Translations under genes and position numbers: made by a program | The notes under the pieces: generated by a model | Seen by the model: the letters and a program-made list of their open reading frames with translations, nothing else | Databases searched by the model: none | Told to the model about the DNA's origin: nothing | Source: Zygnema cylindricum | Taxonomy: Eukaryota; Streptophyta; Zygnematophyceae; Zygnematales; Zygnemataceae | Length of the DNA stretch: 46,248 nt | Reading direction: 5' to 3' | NCBI GenBank assembly: GCA_037447655.1 | Contig: JBBHKE010003181.1 | Location: 33,508-79,755, forward strand | Shown: positions 20,812 through 31,539 of the stretch, one piece after another | Layout: every line of letters starts with the position of its first letter | Position numbering within the stretch: position 1 is the first letter of the stretch

Positions 20812-21884
20812 AAATTAGAGCTAAAAGGCATACCACGTATATTTTTAGGGTATGATGATCATGCCAAGAGTTATAAATTATATGACATTAGGAGAAATAG
20901 AGTTTTGGTAGCCAAAAACATGATAGTGAAGGATGAGGGAAAATGAGTAGATGTATTTAGTCAATGTAGCGATGAAAAGAAAAGTCGAAGTGTTGATTAT
21001 ATCTTTTTAGAGGAAAATCCCATGTTTTTCAAGAAAAATGTAGAAAATGCATCTACATTAGCTCAAAGTGACTTGCAATCATCTTCTCCAACAGAAATAG
21101 GAAGTGTTATGCCCGAAAGAGTTGCAGACTCTCCTCTACCTCAAGCCGAAACTGAATCACAAGAAGAATCACATGTATCAAGGAGGAGGACCCAACCATC
21201 TATACCAGCGACAGAATTTCCAGGTGGAGATAGGCGAAGTGCACGACTTAGGGGAGGAAGTGCAACCTTTGCTCACTCAGCACACACAGAAGAGCCTCTA
21301 ACGTTAACAGAAGCTTTTTCGAGTAATGAAAGGGATCAGTGGGTGGAAGTAGTCAATGAAGAAATGAAGTCCATCATGAAGGCCCAAACATGGGATCTGG
21401 TGAAACTTCCTCCTAGAAGAAAGGCTATTGGAAGTAAATGGGTGTTTAAATTAAAATAGAACCTAGATAATACCATAGACATGTATAAGGCTCACTAGGT
21501 TGCTACGGGATATAATCAAAAAGAAGGGATAGATTATGAAGAAACATTTTCACCGGTTGTAAGATTTCCATCTGTCCGCATCTTAGTTACATTAGCTGCC
21601 ATAGAGGATTTTGACATCCACCAAATGGATGTCAAAACTCCATTTTTGCATGGTGATTTAGATGAGGTCATTTATATAAAACAGCCAGAGGGTTATGAGG
21701 AAGCAGGAAAAGAAAATCTTGTGTGCAGACTTTTAAAATCTTCATATGGCCTAAAACATGCCTCTAGGTAATGGGACCGAAAGTTAGATGAGTTCTTGAT
21801 AGGATTAGGATTTACTAGAATTAATTTAGATCATGCAGTATATGTGATGTGTGGTGATAATCCTGATGAGGTGATATTCATTGC
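20812..21884 (+). pseudogene. Element I reverse transcriptase, 5' half
   Basis: After an acidic/Ser-rich linker (21022-21290) the reverse transcriptase starts with EPLTLTEAFSSNERDQWVEV, then TWDLVKLPPRRKAIGSKWVF, FAPVVRF-like FSPVVRFPSVRILVTLAA and DIHQMDVKTPFLHGDLDEVI. Stops occur at 20809 (TGG to TGA likely), 20944, 21457, 21498 and 21768 (CAA to TAA likely). The sequence stops at DEVIFIA, where element II is inserted. ATTGC (21880-21884) is the target duplication. Confidence 0.88.
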
Positions 21885-22931
21885 TGAAACTCTGAGACCT
21901 CCATAAGTCCTCAGAGTGGACAGCTTCCAAGAAGCCTCTAGGATAATCCTGACCCCTTTGTGTTTAAGCAAAAATAACTGCCACCCTGACAGACAAAAAC
22001 TCTGACCACCTTCACCCCTGTGAAGACAAGACTCCCTTGAGTCGATAGCAAAAAGAATCTATGAATTTTCTCCCCTGGGCAGTAAGTTATAGAGGGTCAA
22101 AGTTGACCTTTTGTACAGAAGCTCTCTGGGAGAGAGGGTCCTATCTTCTAATTTTTCTAAGTCCTATCTCTCTCACAGACTCTATCTACTGATGTACGGA
22201 ACCAATCAGATTACAGTTCGGTAAGAAAAAGTACACCTGCCGGTGTACTTTATGTACGGACACTGTACGACATGCCTTAAATGTCGACACGTGGTATGTC
22301 CAGATTCGCTCCTTTAATCCTCGGAGATGCCGCGCTCCAATGTAACTTCGCCACGTGTCATCCGATGTGGCGATGCCCACAAACCGCCGAATTCTCCTTC
22401 CGCGATCTCGGCGCTAATTCCGGCCGTCCGATTAAACTCGCATTTGATCGTAGCCGTAATAAATACATGCGCGGTATTTGTTTCGCTTACGAAATCAATG
22501 CGCGGTATTGATTTCTTATCCGTACCGTAATTCGTACTTTTACACTACCATATCTATGTATCCCGTTAATAGTTATAGTTAAATGACTTATCCTACGTGT
22601 ACATGTTTAAATAATTATCGTACTATATACTACGTAACACTACTTCTAGACTTAACGACTAAAGCTACCGGCTAACTACTATGTGACGGCCGGCAGGTAC
22701 CAGGATCAAATCCTGTCGCCGGCACATACCTTTTAGTAATTAATCCCTATACTAATATAAATTTCCCGTAAACCTGAGGATAGCCTAGGTAGCCATGGCT
22801 CTAGCTTCCTCTCCAATTTCTCAATGACTGCGACAAGTTTGAGAGTGAGAGAGAGAAGTTAGAGGTAGACTGCCTTGGTTTCTTTTTTTCTATTCAGACC
22901 TAGAAAATATTTAAAACCATTAATTTCTACA
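21885..22931 (-). repeat. 3' LTR of element II
   Basis: On the shown strand it starts TGAAACTCTGAG and ends TTTCTACA. Two G-box words (CACGTG at about 22287 and 22353) lie in the middle. At 22682-22725 there is a GC-rich hairpin with a T-arm-like core CAGGATCAAATCCTG. The short frames here are not genes. Confidence 0.92.
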
Positions 22932-22943
22932 CTCCCCTTATTT
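22932..22943 (-). promoter_or_regulatory. Polypurine tract of element II
   Basis: AAATAAGGGGAG on the minus strand directly abuts the 3' LTR start TGTAGAAATT. The RNase H stop codon is adjacent. Confidence 0.8.
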
Positions 22944-22944
22944 T

Positions 22945-23880
22945 CTAGTCAATTTTTAATTTCAGACCACACTTCTCCCTGCAGAAAATTAGCTTAGGGG
23001 AAGGCACAGGTTTGGTCATCATATCTGATACCATCTCACTATCTGGTCGGTACTCTAAACTGATTATTTTATTTTCTACTTTCTCTCTAACGCAGCTGAG
23101 TCTAATGTCCATGTGTTTAGCTTTAAAATGATGTTTAGGATTGGCAGAAATAGCGATTGCTGCTTGATTATCACAAAATATTTTCTGCACACCACTCTTA
23201 AGATGACCAAGTTCACCAAGTAAAGACTTCACCCACATCAATTCTTTTACAGCAGAGCAAGAGGCCATATACTCAGCCTCCATGGTGGACTGAGCAATAA
23301 CCTTTTGCTGTTTGCTACTCCAACAGCAAGCCCCATCACCCACATATAATACATATCCAGAAGTGCATCTCCTCATCGGAGCATCACCATAACTAGCATC
23401 ACTCCAATTAGTGATGTCAGTATTCTCCCCACCCAAATGCAACCATAGATCCCTAGTTCCTATCAAGTATCTAACAACTCTCTTAGCTGCCTCCCAATCC
23501 TTCTTAGTGGGAGCATTAAGACTTCTACTCAGCACTCCTACAGATGCAGCTAAATCCGGCCGGGTACAATTCATAAAATAGATTAGACTTCCCACTACTT
23601 GCCTGTAAGGAATAGTCTGCATGAACTTCTGTTCTTCAGGAGATAATTCCTCGTCTAAGACTATGACTCCTTCTTCCTCACTCCCCCCACTTCCCTTCTT
23701 CAATTCCATTGGAGTTGTACAACTATTAGCTTTATCCATTTGAAATTTTTCAAGCATGTTCCCTATTGCTTCCTTTTGAGTCAATCTTATAATTTTTCTT
23801 TTTCGGTCTCTCTCTACTTGAATTCCCAAAATATATTTTGCTTCCCCCATATCGTTCATTTCAAATCTCCCCTAAAGATC
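22945..23880 (-). pseudogene. Element II reverse transcriptase end and RNase H
   Basis: The frame from about 23859 reads EMNDMGEAKYILGIQVERDR (end of the reverse transcriptase), then the connection YRQVVGSLIYFMNCTRPDLA, then RNase H: WSDASYGDAPMRRCTSGYVL, STMEAEYMASCSAVKELMW, FCDNQAAIAISANPKHHFKA and the conserved tail KHMDIRLSCVREKV. The Asp-Glu-Asp residues of the RNase H core appear present. An in-frame TAG at about 23877 separates this part from the YVDD region. RNase H removes the RNA strand during cDNA synthesis. Confidence 0.88.
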
Positions 23881-25217
23881 GGTTTTCAGTTTATTAATTT
23901 TTTCCATTGATTTACTTAAAACAAGCAAATCATCAACATAAATTGCAATAAATATAAAACCTTCCTCATCTCGAAAACATAGATTGAGTGATCTGAGCTG
24001 ATCCGGATATATCCTTGACCGGTAAGAAACTCATCAAGCTTCTTATTCCACTGTCGAGGCGCCTGTTTCAAACCATAAAGAGATTTAATCAGCGGGCATA
24101 CCTTACTCTCCTCTCCTTCTTCCACAAACCTTTCGGGTTGTCGCATAAAGATCTCCTCTTCCAATTCTCCATGCAAAAAGGTTGTTTTGATGTCCATCTG
24201 GTGCACTTCCATGTCTTCCGCTGCTTCCAGGCTGAGAAGTATGCGGACGGAGGGAAATCTGACCACCGGGGCAAAGGTTTCCTCGTAGTCAATTCCCTCC
24301 TTTTGTGTAAATCCCTTTGCCACTAGTCGGGCCTTGTAGGGCTCGATTGTGTTATCTGGGTTCAGTTTTAATTTGAAAACCCACTTACAACCGATTGGTT
24401 TTCGGTTAGGTGGACAATCCACCAGCTCCCAAGTATCGGCTGCCATAATTGAGGCCATCTCTTCATTGATGGCTGTCTTCCACCGATTTCTTTCTGGACA
24501 AGTCATCGCCTCTCCATAAGTTTGAGGTTCATCTTGATGAGATAGTTTTGTTACCTTGTTATTTACCTGTTTTTCTTGCAGTCTTTTACTACTTCTCCTT
24601 CCCCCTTCAAAATCTGAGGCCGGAATAGATGGTTCTCGTGGATTTTTTTGAACAAACTTGGTTTCTCCCCTATCCCTTGATTCCGAATCAATTTCCACCA
24701 CGTCTTCCGCTTCGGGTAGAGTTGTCACTGGAGTTTCCACAGCCGAGTCCGTTTCAGTCTGATTTGTACCTGCAAGAATGTCATCGTCTCTCAAACCTGG
24801 ATAGTTAGGAAGCTCAAAGTCATCAGAATTTTCTGACTCAAATCTGATTTTTACTGACTTTGTATATTTGAAGGGATCCACAGACTTTCCTTCATCCATA
24901 ACTACTAGATGCTTTACTAAGATTATATCTTCTCTTTTTAGATCATAAACTCTATATCCTTTAACATCCTCATCATATCCTAATAAGTATCCCGGTTTTC
25001 CTTTAGGATCTAGCTTCCAATTAGACCGATCTTTATCTAGACTAAATACTTGACTGCCGAAAACCTTTAAATGAGATAAGTCTGGTTTCCGGCCTGTCCA
25101 TCTCTCATAAGGTGTTTGATCTTTTATAGCTGAAGTAAGAACTCTATTTTTGAGGTAATTAGCACAGTTCATTGCTTCTGCCCAAAACCTTTTTCCTATC
25201 TTCTTATCCGACAACAT
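23881..25217 (-). pseudogene. Element II integrase tail and reverse transcriptase core
   Basis: It starts with the integrase C-terminal block (FWAEAMNCANYLKNR, PYERWTGRKPDLSHLKVFG). An acidic linker of about 120 residues follows. The reverse transcriptase then reads YGEAMTCPERNRWKTAINEE, TWELVDCPPNRKPIGCKWVF, FAPVVRFPSVRILLSLEAAE and VHQMDIKTTFLHGELEEEIF. The YVDD catalytic box lies near 23930-23945, but in a shifted frame: a one-base indel near 23966 sends the reading frame to a stop at 23916. The rest of the domain is well preserved. Confidence 0.9.
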
Positions 25218-25253
25218 ACTTCTAGCACTATCACTTAGTGTTCTATTTAACCT

Positions 25254-25820
25254 TTAAGCTACCCCATCCTGTTCCGGATTTTCTGGAACTGTCTTTTGGT
25301 GTTGAACCCCATCTTCTCTCAAAAAATCCTCAAACTGGTTAGAAGTATACTCTCCACCATTGTCACTCCTTACTCTCTTGATTGGAGTTTCATGGAGTTT
25401 TTCGCTCCATGCTTTATATTGTCTAAAACAATCCTCTGCTTCTGACTTGTTTCTCAAAAAATACACCCGGGAATACCGAGACCAATCATCAGTTATAGTC
25501 ATCATAAATCTCTTCCCCCCTGGTGAGGGCACTCTAGCCGGTCCCCAAATATCTGTGTGTACTAGATCTAGAAGTTTTTCTCCCTTGTAGGTGGCTGTTT
25601 TAGGAAAGGGTAATCTGTGTGCTTTACCTTGAGCACACCCACTACAATCACTTATATCATCACTCTCACTGAACTGAATCCCTTCCACCACTCCCATCTT
25701 TTTCATCTCTCTTAACTTATCTAGATTCACATGCCCAAGCCTCTTATGCCACATCATAATATCATGAACACCAGCATAATAAAGTTTCTTCGTTTCATTA
25801 CTTAAGATCAGCCTAAACAT
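25254..25820 (-). pseudogene. Element II integrase, N-terminal and core part
   Basis: It has the HHCC zinc finger (WHKRLGHVNLDKLREM ... CSGCAQGKAHRLPF). The core follows with DLVHTDIWGPARVPSPGGKR and SDNGGEYTSNQFEDFLREDG; the two Asp residues are visible. The catalytic Glu should follow EQDGVA, where a TAA stop (about 25251) is found instead of the expected Glu codon. A frameshift at about 25815 separates the region from gag-protease. Confidence 0.88.
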
Positions 25821-27301
25821 CCCATGGCTACCTTTCTCAACAATGAAATAGTATACTCCTCAAAACTAGCAGTAAAGACTCCTTCCCTAGTGATAGTAAA
25901 AAAACCCTTATCATCTAATACAGATGTAGAGATAAGGTTTTTGTTCAGCTCCGGAATAAACAATACATCGGAGAATGTTAATATGGATGTCTTTCCTTCT
26001 ACTAACACTTTCAGATCTACCGATCCTACAAGAGTAGTGGTGACTATCCTCCCATCCCCGTACTCTATCTCTACGGTGGGAATCTTTCTTATCTTAGTGA
26101 ACAAGTGCCTATCCTTACACATGTGCATTGAGGCACCTGAATCTATAATCCAGCCTGCATCACCTTTCAATCCACCGTAAGCACATTTCTGCCTTCGTGG
26201 AATTTCAACCTCAGTTTTCGCCTCCAACTCCTCATCCAAAAGGAGCTCATCGTCCTCATCCTCGGGTTCCGCCTCAAGTACCTGTGTGACAAGGGCCTTT
26301 TTTTTTCCTCTCGGGGTACCACCGGTCTGCCCCTCCTTTAACCGAAGCTCGGTTAGCTTAGTGCACTCTGCGATATAGTGCCCCGGTTTCTTACAAAAAT
26401 GACATAAACCTTTGGGAGCCCTTGGTTCGAACTCGTCAACCTGTTTTTTCTGCTCCCTACCCCCATAGTTTCCTACTGGTTTCCGGGAATCCTTGTTCCT
26501 CCAATCGCTCGCTGTTGCCAAGGCTTGGCCACTATTTCCTCCCCTTCGGATCTCAATCGTATTCTCTCGAACGAGAATCATCCCTACCACTGAGTTCCAT
26601 ATCCACCTTGAGTCCGGCAAGTCCTGCACACGGTTGATTATGTTCTTGAACTCATCAGGTAACTTCATTAGTAAACAGTTAACCTTTTCTTTTTCACTAA
26701 AAACTTTTCCCGCACTCTCTAGCTCCATGAAGAGTGTAGCAAGCTCATTGCAAAAATCCAACATATTTCCCCCTTTGTATACATACTCCTTAACTTTCTG
26801 ATCAACCAACTGTTGTTGCTGAATTGTACCACTTTGGTACATCTGTATGAGAGCCATCCAAAGATCGGATGCCCTCTCTACCTGCAAATGAAGACATGCA
26901 AGTCCTTGAGTGAGATGGCGTAGGATGAAGTGCTTTGCCGCCATATTGTTGAAGTCCCAGGTTTCAGTATCATTCTCCTCGTTCCTCGGAATAGGTGTTA
27001 TGAATGCTAAACACGTTGCTATTGGTGTGGTCGCCTCCTTCTCCTTTCCTTTGTCCACCACCTCTCATTCTTTTGTTTCCTCCGTTGAAGGTGGATCCTC
27101 TTTCCTGGTGAATCTGCTTCCTCCAAACCCTGGAGGAATTCTAAGACTTGATGGACGCCCCAATCGTCCACTCACTATCCCCCAAAACCTTTTTTCGCAT
27201 AGAGATCCTATCATCATACTTTCCCAGTATATGAAGCCAGTTCCATTAAAGATTGGTACCCTAGAGGGTGGCCCCATAACCTGAAACTCTGAGACCTCCA
27301 T
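25808..27301 (-). pseudogene. Element II gag and protease
   Basis: ATG 27301 lies 20 nt inside the LTR. The frame starts MEVSEFQVMGPPSRVPIF, crosses the PBS and continues to an in-frame TGA at about 27062-27064. It resumes at once for 417 codons: the gag helical core (MAAKHFILRHLTQGLACLHL ... DSRWIWNSVVGMILV), the zinc knuckle CHFCKKPGHYIAEC, an acidic spacer (EPEDEDDELLLDEELEA), and the protease WIIDSGASMHMCKDRHLF with an intact DSGAS. It ends by frameshift at about 25815. The single TGA could be a mutated Arg codon. Confidence 0.9.
27267..27281 (-). promoter_or_regulatory. Primer binding site of element II (half-tRNA type)
   Basis: GGTTATGGGGCCACC directly follows the LTR end (...GAGTTTCA) on the minus strand. 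It differs from the element I site by one base. As in element I it encodes V-M-G-P-P in gag. Confidence 0.8.
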
Positions 27302-27860
27302 AAGTCCTCAGAGTGGACAGCTTCCAAGAAGCCTCTAGGATAATCCTGACCCCTTTGTGTTTAAGCAAAAATAACTGCCACCCTGGCAGACAAAAACTCT
27401 GACCACCTTCACCCGTGTGAAGACAAGACTCCCCTGAGTCGATAGCAAAAAGAATCTCTGAATTTGCTCCCCTGAGCAGTAAGTTATGGACGGTCAAAGT
27501 TGACCTTTTGTACAGAAGCTCTCTGGGAGAGAGGGTCCTATCTTCTAATTTTTCTAAGTCCTATCTCTCTCACAGACTCTATCTACTGATGTCCGTAACC
27601 AATCAGATTACAGTTCCGTATGAAAAATTACAGATGCCGGTGTACTTTATGTACGGACACTGTACGACATGCCTTAAATGTCGACACGTGGTATGTCCGG
27701 ATTCGCTCCTTTAATCCTCGGAGATGCCGCGCTCCAATGTAACTTCGCCACGTGTCATCCGATGTGGCGATGCCCACAAACCGCCAAATTCTCCTTCCGC
27801 GATCTCGGCGCTAATTCCAGCCGTCCGATTAAACACGCATTTGATCGTAGCCGTAATAAA
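27282..27860 (-). repeat. 5' LTR of element II, U5-side part
   Basis: Matches 21885-22463 of the other LTR. It is cut at AATAAA (27855-27860) by element III, and the remainder resumes at 32511. Confidence 0.92.
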
Positions 27861-28826
27861 TGTTGTTTTGAAAAGTCAGTTTCGTGCGTACGAGACAGTT
27901 TGCCCGTAACTGCTAATTGGATTTAATATGGAGGTTTGAATAAATTCACGGATTGGGGGAGCGAACGGATTGATATAATTAAAGTGACGTAAAAAACTCA
28001 TTGAGTGGTGTGAACAAGTTGTGACAAATGGATGGCGGATCGCGAAGCGATCCGATGTAAAATAAACGGAATAGGCGCCGCCGGTACGGCGGAGCTGCGA
28101 CGCAGTTAAGTCAACGTAGCTGCGGCTATTTGTATGATCCGTACGGACAAGCGCAGCCAGCGCAGCTGCGGATAATATGACTAGGATAGATCTCGAGTAA
28201 TGATGATTGTACGGTAGTGGTAGCTTAGTAGTTGCTTAGTGGTAGCTTGGTTTCTGACATACGAAGAGTACGGTGTAAATATTATGTACAACAGAGGTTT
28301 GTCCTTTTCACTAGTTAGGTTATTAGAGTAGATACAGTACGGCTGGTATGCCTCCGTACTCTGAGTATAACTTGCAGGACTTAGATTATTTTATGTATCG
28401 CAGTCAAGTTAATCAAAGTAATGGCACACTGTTTTCTGCATCTTTAACCTGTTGGTGTGATCACTCTGATTGGTGCTTTCATATGAAACTTTGTGGAGTT
28501 CTTCTATGATATAGAATATATATGTGTGTGAAGTTTCATTGTATTCCAATATCTCTGTAAGATTCTGTGAACAGTCTAAGGGGTTAGTTTGTGAAGCTGT
28601 CAGCTACATTTGGGAAACTCTGAAGCTTATATCTTCTACATGCCTTGGTGGATTTTTCTGTAACTTTGGGAGTTTACAGTGTATATAGTATACTGCATAT
28701 TGGTGCAGTTTGAGATCATTTTGTTTATTGTGGAGTAATCTGTGTCGTCTGAAACACAGCTGTTTTTGAGGTAGTCTGTGGGTGTTTCCGTGAGTAATCC
28801 ATGGCTGAAATAGGCTATGGACAACA
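27861..28826 (+). repeat. 5' LTR of element III
   Basis: Starts TGTTGTTTTG and ends GGACAACA. The gag ATG at 28801 lies within its last 26 bp. The first 778 bp are identical to the 3' LTR as far as I can read. All seven differences lie in about the last 190 bp. It contains palindromic words such as GGATCGCGAAGCGATCC and several GCAGCTGC/GCGCAGC words. Confidence 0.92.
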
Positions 28827-29574
28827 GGTTATGGGCCCACACCCATGGCTACCTATATTTGATGGATCAAAATATCACTACTGGAAGTGTGCGCTCGAGA
28901 GCTACTTCGAGATGATGGAACTAATCGACGTGGTGGACGGTACCTTGGCCGAAACTTCAAATGGATGGAAAAGTAAAAATCATGAGTGTCTAAGGGTTAT
29001 TAAGAACTCCTTGGCTCCGGATTTAGTAATGTCATACATAAGTGTTAAAAAGGCAGCTGAATTATGGAAGTGCTTAGAAAGTATGTATGCAAAGACTTCT
29101 TTATATCATTGGCTTAGTAGTGTTACCAAAATAGTTGAACACAAGTATGTAGGAGGTAGTATGGAGAAACACTGTATTGACTTACAAGTATTATTTGCAG
29201 AAAATGATTTGGCAGGAGGAAACTTTACAGATGCTCAACAAGCTATCTTGTTAATGAGAAGTCTACCTAAAGAATATAAGAGTGCACTAGATCGATTGAC
29301 TATAATTGATAAAAATGATTGGAGCGTAACTGTAGCTAGACGAGTTATTTTAGATGAAGAGGCTAATAGAAGGGTCTTATCAAGTGAAAGGAATATAAAG
29401 GAATCTAAGTCACAGTTTCAGAAATTTAAAAGTAATAGTGAGTTCGGAGATTGACCAAAGAATTGTTTTTACTGCAATGATTTAGGACATACCTTCAGGG
29501 TATGTCCATCGTATAAAAGTGCATGTGTTACAGGAAATTTCAGAGATGGATGGGACAACAACCTAGTTTGAACC
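28801..29574 (+). pseudogene. Element III gag with zinc knuckle
   Basis: ATG 28801 (in the LTR) gives MAEIGYGQQVMGPHPWLPIF, then the gag core (YWKCALESYFEMMELIDVVD, SVKKAAELWKCLESMYAKTS, MRSLPKEYKSALDRLTII). The frame meets TGA at 29452-29454. The next codons in the same frame give the zinc knuckle CFYCNDLGHTFRVC and the family tail VTGNFRDGWDNNLV, before a second stop. It is close to element I gag in layout. With LTRs this similar, the stop between core and knuckle may be the inserted state rather than decay, possibly read through or tolerated. Confidence 0.85.
28827..28840 (+). promoter_or_regulatory. Primer binding site of element III (half-tRNA type)
   Basis: GGTTATGGGCCCAC directly follows the LTR end CAACA. 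It matches the element I site for 14 bases and also encodes V-M-G-P-H of gag. Confidence 0.83.
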
Positions 29575-29697
29575 CAAACAAGAAAGGAATCAAGTGATTT
29601 CGTGAGTGAGAGACAAGACTCGACAAATGACAAAAGGCATACACCGTGTGTTGACGAATTTATCTACTTACCGACCGTGTGTGTTGTTTAGAATGGA

Positions 29698-30548
29698 GTA
29701 AAGGAGGAGGTGACAGAAAAGGATTTGGTGTCTGTCCCTTTTCCCGACGTCAGATTGGTGAGTAACAAAGAGTTAAAGGAGGAAGAGTTATTTGAAGAAA
29801 GAGAAATTAGAGGAAGTGAAGGTTACTTGGAAGTGGAAGCCGAAAAATACTTAAACATAAAGACTAATAAATTAATTCCAGTATTTCCAGAAGGACCGGG
29901 TAAAGATATGAAGAAAACTGGAATTAGGAATGAGGTGTATAATGTGGAAACAGGTGAAAGGAGTTATGCCACCGAAGATAGTGTGGTGAAGGACAAAAGA
30001 GAGAAAGACACGATTTTTGTGACCTTATCAGATGACAAATCTGTGAGTGAAAATTGCTTACAAGAAAGGTTGTTAACTAAAGTAAGAGGAGTTGAAGAAA
30101 GAGATGGACACTTTGAAGCAGAAACTAGAAATAAGGTGGACGTGAAAATTGGTGAACTAGGAGAAGAACAAAGAAAAATTGTTCAGAAAATTGGAGTGAG
30201 AAAAGAAGTTTGTGGGAGTGAAAAATGTAATAGAAATGCAAAAGTTAGAAATATAGAAAGGAAAATAGCAAGAAAAGAGTGCAGCTGAAAAGAAGAAGAA
30301 TCAAAACTAGAATTTCTCAGATGAATGAAGTTGATGGAAGTAGCAAATGTATGGAGAAAAACATAAAGGTGAAACATAAAACTGGTATTTTTGACATTAA
30401 ACGAAGAGAAAATTGTGACAGAAGTGTAAACTTTAAAACAAGACAAAAGATCATGAGGAAAACAAAAAGAAGATGTAATATTCAAAGGATCAGGGGTAGA
30501 AGAAAACATGCTCAGAAAGTGATCAAGAGAAGAGAGCGGGAGAAATGA
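29698..30548 (+). pseudogene. Element III Lys/Glu-rich frame of unknown function
   Basis: In the gag frame and after a TAG, an open stretch runs from about 29698 to 30288 (NGVKEEVTEKDL and on, 192 codons from 29710). It continues in another frame (30279-30548) with Arg/Lys-rich sequence. It is very rich in Lys, Glu and Arg with no aspartyl-protease or other pol motif. Its start resembles element I just after the zinc knuckle (NELKEEDV), so it occupies the gag-protease linker position. I do not recognise a domain. It could be a degenerated linker expanded by drift or a charged accessory protein. Confidence 0.45.
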
Positions 30549-30779
30549 TTTTATGGAGAACGTGAATTTAGAGAAATCTTAATTTTGGAAAAACTGATAT
30601 TATAAGCATGTCTTATACAGTCAACTTCGTTTGACATTCTATTTTTGGTAGGATCTTAGATTTGGTGTTCTTCCTTGTTGAGTTAGTTAATAAGAAACGA
30701 AAAGATTTATTTATGTATTTTTGAAGACGAAGGAGGTGGCGGAAGCAATGGCTTGTTCAGGAAGGAAAGATTCGGGAGA

Positions 30780-30930
30780 CATGGCAGAACACAGCGAAAG
30801 CAGTGGAGAATCATTGGAAGAAGTTCGCGTCGCGAAGCTGTGACACAGCGTAGTAGCGCAAAGAAAGCAGTGGAGAATCATCAGAAGAAGTTCGCGTCGC
30901 GAACGGCGACGCAGCATAGCGGCGCAGCGA
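30780..30930. repeat. Two-copy direct repeat with GCG palindromes in element III
   Basis: A unit of about 68 bp with AAAGCAGTGGAGAATCAT, then GAAGAAGTTCGCGTCGCGAA, occurs at about 30796 and 30866. Each is followed by a GCGACGCAGC or GTGACACAGCG word. TTCGCGTCGCGAA is a short palindrome. Confidence 0.7.
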
Positions 30931-31237
30931 AATGAGTGGTGACGTATGACACTTACACGCTGATTATTTTATTCCAGGTGAAGGCAACTAAATATTCAGG
31001 GGTTATGCATTTATGGCGTAAGGGGAGCTATTACAGGACACTTTTTGCAAGAAGGCAGCGAGCGACTGGAAATTGGCAAAGTGCAGCAAAAGCAATGGCG
31101 ACGTCGGCAAAGCACTAGTGATATGTTATTTTTGCTAAATTTATTGTATGATGAACAATGGAGGTTGATACAGAATTTTGAATATTTAAATAATTTTTAT
31201 TTGGAAACATTTGCGTACAGCATGGCCTAATGAGTCT

Positions 31238-31252
31238 AAAGCTTTAGGGGAG
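31238..31252 (+). promoter_or_regulatory. Polypurine-tract-like relic in element III
   Basis: AAAGCTTTAGGGGAG is followed by TGTAGAATTTG. This resembles the tract plus LTR start of element I (AAAGCTTAAGGGGAG-TATTG) and element II (GGGGAG-TGTAGAAATT). The functional tract of element III is 287 bp further right. It looks like an older 3' LTR border left inside the element. Confidence 0.55.
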
Positions 31253-31319
31253 TGTAGAATTTGAAAGCTTTAGTCTCAGTAGATGAGGCTATGAGGAGGA
31301 AGTTAAAGGCGAAAAAGAG

Positions 31320-31505
31320 CAGCAGTGTCAAAATAGCGCAGCGTAGCAGCATAGCATACACGCTGCACTTTGTATTCATACTGCGCTGCGATGTCAAACT
31401 AGCGCAGCGTAGCAGCATAGCAGTACACGCTGCACTTTGTATTCATACTGCGCTGCGATGTCAAACTAGCGCAGCGTAGCAACATAGCAGTACACGCTGC
31501 ATATT
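31320..31505. repeat. 75-bp tandem repeat, about 2.4 copies, hairpin-forming
   Basis: The unit contains TAGCGCAGCGTAGCAGCATAGC, ACACGCTGCACTTTG and TACTGCGCTGCGATGTCAAA (each shown in part). GCGCAGCG and CGCTGCGC-type words give inverted repeats within and between units. It lies just before the polypurine tract of element III. Confidence 0.8.
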
Positions 31506-31527
31506 TTTTTGGGTGCACGAAACTAAA

Positions 31528-31539
31528 TTTTCGGGGGAG
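31528..31539 (+). promoter_or_regulatory. Polypurine tract of element III
   Basis: TTTTCGGGGGAG directly precedes the 3' LTR start TGTTGTTTTG at 31540. Confidence 0.75.

Noticed and set aside
22186-22530. Frames within the element II LTRs (also near 27678-27926)
   Set aside because: Repeated because the LTR is repeated; they do not fit gag or pol and lie antisense to the element.
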